DNA of 64,000 nt from Mycobacterium kiyosense (GTDB lineage Bacteria > Actinomycetota > Actinomycetes > Mycobacteriales > Mycobacteriaceae), in contig AP025179.1 in assembly GCA_021654635.1 (NCBI GenBank), forward strand, positions 124,001 through 188,000, given 5' to 3'. This document shows positions 63,664-64,000 of the stretch, piece after piece. The position numbers were made by a program, and so were the translations under genes. The notes below the pieces were generated by a model. It was not told where the DNA came from and searched no databases. It saw only the letters and a list, made by a program, of their open reading frames with translations. Each line of letters starts with the position of its first letter. Position 1 is the stretch's first letter.

Positions 63664-63681
63664 TAGTTAGGGCACTAACTA
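63664..63681. promoter_or_regulatory. Inverted repeat upstream of DUF5313-marR unit
   Basis: TAGTTA-GGGCAC-TAACTA, six-base perfect arms, in the 86-base gap between the flavoprotein gene end and the DUF5313 start (50 bases upstream of that ATG). Its form suits a dimeric winged-helix repressor and may be the MarR autoregulatory site. Its sequence differs from the palindrome at 62666. Confidence 0.5.
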
Positions 63682-63700
63682 TATTGCTCGCGTCACATGC

Positions 63701-64000
63701 CTAGTAGACGTCGCGCAGGTAGCGGTGATCCTTGATCAATTGGTTGACATACGCATGGGCCGCGTCGGTGTCGAGATTGCCGCACCGAGCCACGATGCCG
63801 TGCAGCGCCGCGTCGACGTCCTTGGCCATCCGCTCGGCATCGCCGCACACGTAAACATGTGCGCCGTCTTGCAACCAATCGAAGAGTTCAATGGCGTTCT
63901 CCCACATACGTTGCTGCACATACATTTTCGGGCAGCCGGCACGGCCCTCGCGGGAGAACGCCAGGTCCAGGCGGGTCAGCGTGCCCGAGTCGCGGAACCC
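63701..64000 (-). CDS. Flavoprotein reductase, C-terminal part (CysJ/P450-reductase type), cut by window end
   Basis: The frame is open to the window edge; the gene starts outside. The ~99 visible residues are the NADPH-binding end of the ferredoxin-reductase module in sulfite reductase flavoproteins and related diflavin reductases: TLTRLDLAFSRE, MYVQQRMWENAIELFDWL, HVYVCGDAERMAKDVDAAL and terminal LRDVY. It may be free-standing or part of a nitrate/sulfite reductase fusion; its position beside a molybdoenzyme locus makes it a possible electron source. Confidence 0.85.
   Translation of the reverse strand, partial: GFRDSGTLTRLDLAFSREGRAGCPKMYVQQRMWENAIELFDWLQDGAHVYVCGDAERMAKDVDAALHGIVARCGNLDTDAAHAYVNQLIKDHRYLRDVY

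Noticed and set aside
1..64000. tRNA, rRNA, CRISPR or insertion-sequence features
   Set aside because: No cloverleaf-like stretch with CCA-adjacent arms, no regular spacer repeats and no transposase or terminal repeats were found by eye in the gaps between genes.

Overview
The window looks like chromosome of a nontuberculous Mycobacterium or very close relative. It is GC-rich, with many GTG/TTG starts and ATGA/GTGA gene overlaps. It carries a complete yrbE-mce lipid-import operon, a CYP142-type steroid P450, an FprB-type reductase, mycobacterial SAM-dependent methyltransferases and many FadE-type acyl-CoA dehydrogenases. I see no rRNA, tRNA, CRISPR array, insertion sequence or phage gene.

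Left part (1-13.4 kb): lipid and small-molecule catabolism. A P450 (cut by the window edge), an SCP2 sterol carrier and a zinc alcohol dehydrogenase run together. A LuxR-type regulator follows, facing a polyhydroxyalkanoate synthase plus MaoC hydratase pair. Then come a ferredoxin coupled to an unusual FprB-CrtISO/RetSat fusion flavoprotein, an alpha/beta hydrolase plus amidohydrolase pair, and an aldehyde dehydrogenase.

Middle-left (13.5-26 kb): a tightly overlapped yrbEA-yrbEB-mceA-F operon with two Mce-associated membrane proteins, a secreted CAP-like protein and a PucR-type regulator. From 26 to 41 kb lie a fused MaoC hydratase, an SDR, a GH6 glycosidase followed by CYP142, a membrane adenylate cyclase, a two-subunit acyl-CoA dehydrogenase with an LpxL-like acyltransferase, an amidase, an RsbW-like ATPase and a diguanylate cyclase.

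41.2-51.3 kb is the most system-like stretch. A LysR regulator is divergent from a PHP-type hydrolase. The hydrolase gene overlaps a 29-codon ORF of the actinobacterial RRxHxDLxRV..C leader-peptide type. An SsuA/B/C-type ABC importer, a calcineurin-type phosphoesterase, a 2-hydroxyacid dehydrogenase, a methylene-THF-reductase-like protein and a methyltransferase follow. I infer a sulfur- or cysteine-responsive uptake and breakdown locus for an unidentified (perhaps methylated) sulfur compound.

Right part (51.3-64 kb): a SHOCT protein, an SCP-x thiolase with its OB-fold/zinc partner, a Crp paralogue, a methyltransferase, a ~600-residue acyl-CoA dehydrogenase, a shortened DNA polymerase I paralogue lacking catalytic residues, a rifampicin-monooxygenase-like flavoprotein, and a MarR-controlled molybdopterin oxidoreductase locus beside a flavoprotein reductase cut by the window end.

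Five conserved genes are broken by six single-base insertions, mostly in homopolymer runs. All are the same type of error, so draft-sequence artefact is at least as likely as real gene decay. Their coordinates below span the whole restored gene.
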